Assembly: GCA_020086605.1 (NCBI GenBank)
Contig: JACBWW010000020.1
Coordinates: forward strand, 16,770,776 to 16,834,775
DNA length: 64,000 bases
From: Lanius collurio
Taxonomy: Eukaryota; Chordata; Aves; Passeriformes; Laniidae
Direction of reading: 5' to 3'
Shown here: piece by piece, positions 62,263-64,000 of the stretch
Numbering within the stretch: position 1 is the stretch's first letter
Layout of the letters: every line of letters begins with the position of its first letter
Position numbers and translations under genes: made by a program
The notes under the pieces: model-generated
What the model saw: the letters and a program-made list of their open reading frames with translations, nothing else
What the model was told of the DNA's origin: nothing
Databases searched by the model: none

Positions 62263-64000
62263 CTAAAGAAATAAAGAAACATACAGCTCAGTGAGTGAAA
62301 AATTTTCATGTGTTTTGATAATAAATAGTAGGAAAAGGATAACTGGAGGAAATTTTAAATTATTTTCATCATGTTATATTCTAGAAACTCAGGGGCTTTT
62401 TAGACAGCATGTCTTCAGCATGGCACAAGTCTCTGCAGCCAAGCAAGAAGGCAAAAACTCTGGACATCAGGCAAAATGAAGAGCGTCTCTCTTTGTAACC
62501 TCAGCCACACAGCATTTTCATCGGCACAGAGTACATTTTGCTCTCCACAGCAAACAGAAGGTCCTGTGCTAGTAGACCCCAAAGAAGAGCCCCCTCTTAT
62601 GTGGAAAGAAACCAGCTGGTTTGCCAGTCTCCTTGGGTAAACAGCCATGAAGAAGGGAACTGCTCCTCCCTGGCTGGCTGCCTGCTAACTCCAAATACAT
62701 TCCTTACCTTTGCAACAAGAAAAATGGAAGAGTCTGTGCTAAATATAGCAGAAATGTCAGCCATGCATTGGAAAGAGCTGCATTATCATAAAAAAAAGTT
62801 CTTATCCCTCAAAGTGGCAGAGTTGTTACTTCTAGTGTATTTTTCCAAAGCTCTTCTGCTAAAGCATAATGCTTATCTTCCACTAAGGCCAAACTCCAAT
62901 TATAGGACCACCTAAAAGGACCTCAGGGTGGCCAGACAGTGCATTGGAAAAGGGAAATTCTTAGTCTTGGCTCCATCCCCCTCACCACAGGACCTATATT
63001 GCACAGAAGCACTGAAAAAAATGCCTTCTAAGCTCAGCTGCTGCTGAGAATTAGCCAAGTGAGAGGTAAGTGGGTCACCTAATATTTTTATTTCCTTGTT
63101 AACACAGCTCTAATCCTTTTGACCTCTCTGCCTGCCTCTCTTCTTGCATGACTTTTCATCCCTGTGGCAGGAAAATCCATCACAAAATAACCCTTCTTGC
63201 CACATGCTCACACCAACACAGTCACTCCTGCTTATTGCTATTGTCTTCTCCATGGATGCTGCTGAAGTGTGTCCACCCTCCAGTTCTGCAATCAATCCTG
63301 CACCAGCAAACCTCTATGTCTATGCAGAATTCCTCTGAGAGGACAGGGTCTCTCTGCAGGTCCAGCTCGCACTGTGCTGCAGCCATGGAGCCTGGCACTG
63401 CAAACAGACATCCAAACTCTCAAGAAGATACCTGGATTTTTGGGTAGGAGATCCCTGAACAAACTTTCCTCTGCAACTCACAAAGGACAGAATCCTTACA
63501 TACTAAAAAAAAAAAACAATAAAAAAGGTGGTACTATCAAAATGTACAGGGAATATTTGACAGCTAATCTGAATTACTTTCATACCTTTGCAGGAAAAGA
63601 AATTATATAATATACATGCATACACACACATATTTATAGAGTTCTGAAACTACTCCTACAAGATGATGATTAGAAACTGAGCTTTCATTTGTCTGAATGT
63701 TGTTTGTTGAGAGGCTCCAAGTTGGATCCCCAGCTGGTGCAGCAGAACAGACAAAATGACTACTGCAGGGTTACACCAAGCCAAGCTTCTGATGATTTAT
63801 GCCATTATACCCCACAGAGCAATGAAGCAAGTCCCAACTGGACCTTGGTGGCAGTTATAATTCTAAGGCAGACACTCATATACATTGTTCATTTTTTTTT
63901 TTAATAAGTGCAAAATAACTTAAAGGACTATTTTTGTTGTAACGCTGCATGCTTTGATACTCTGATTGACCAAAATTTGTTTCAAACCAGCTTGTTACTT
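62263..64000 (-). other. SCFD2: SCFD2 intron running off the window
   Basis: No SCFD2 exon or other gene was recognised between the exon at 62262 and the right edge. Open frames at 62538-62915 and 63148-63610 have no domain. A short CA/TA-rich patch is at 63610-63640. Confidence 0.65.

Overview
This window is nuclear DNA of a vertebrate, almost certainly a bird. Three things point there: 3' ends of CR1 (chicken repeat 1) LINEs, a decayed ERVL-like element with bird-type LTRs, and intron-rich genes with GT-AG splice sites. The gene order matches the amniote block USP46 - DANCR/SNORA26 - RASL11B - SCFD2 (human chromosome 4q12), so gene names rest on both sequence and synteny. Most of the window is noncoding, and most open frames in it are chance ORFs.

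Layout. 1-4.9 kb: AT-rich flank with an old MIR-like SINE, a 26-bp perfect palindrome and a CR1 tail. 5.0-5.35 kb: CpG island with CCAAT, GC boxes and a TATA-like element. It drives a plus-strand, five-exon, spliced noncoding transcript (5292 to about 7872) with a 5'TOP-type start. The fourth-from-start to fifth-exon structure includes an H/ACA snoRNA in the third intron (6842-6978); by position this is the DANCR (SNHG13)/SNORA26 locus. 7.9-44 kb: about 36 kb without a recognisable cellular gene. It holds a broken ERVL-like provirus remnant on the minus strand (about 19.2-21.5 kb), an unusually G-rich tract, a hairpin candidate, a CR1 tail and a second MIR-like fossil.

44.0-48 kb: RASL11B on the plus strand. 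Its CpG-rich 5' end runs into a 277-base assembly gap, so the first part of the protein (including the P-loop) is missing. The last coding exon (44908-45375) is intact and followed by a long 3'UTR. 48-62.3 kb: the last four coding exons of SCFD2 on the minus strand (49564-49656, 53629-53748, 58463-58597, 62117-62262), convergent with RASL11B. One SCFD2 intron has a GC-AG splice pair. Poly(A) signals of the two convergent genes face each other at about 47.95-48.0 kb. SCFD2 introns carry CR1 debris, including a reverse-transcriptase fragment. The earlier SCFD2 exons lie beyond the right edge.

I did not find a novel multi-gene system. The points most worth following are the snoRNA host gene, the gap in RASL11B, the GC-AG intron, the facing 3' ends and the unexplained palindrome and hairpin.
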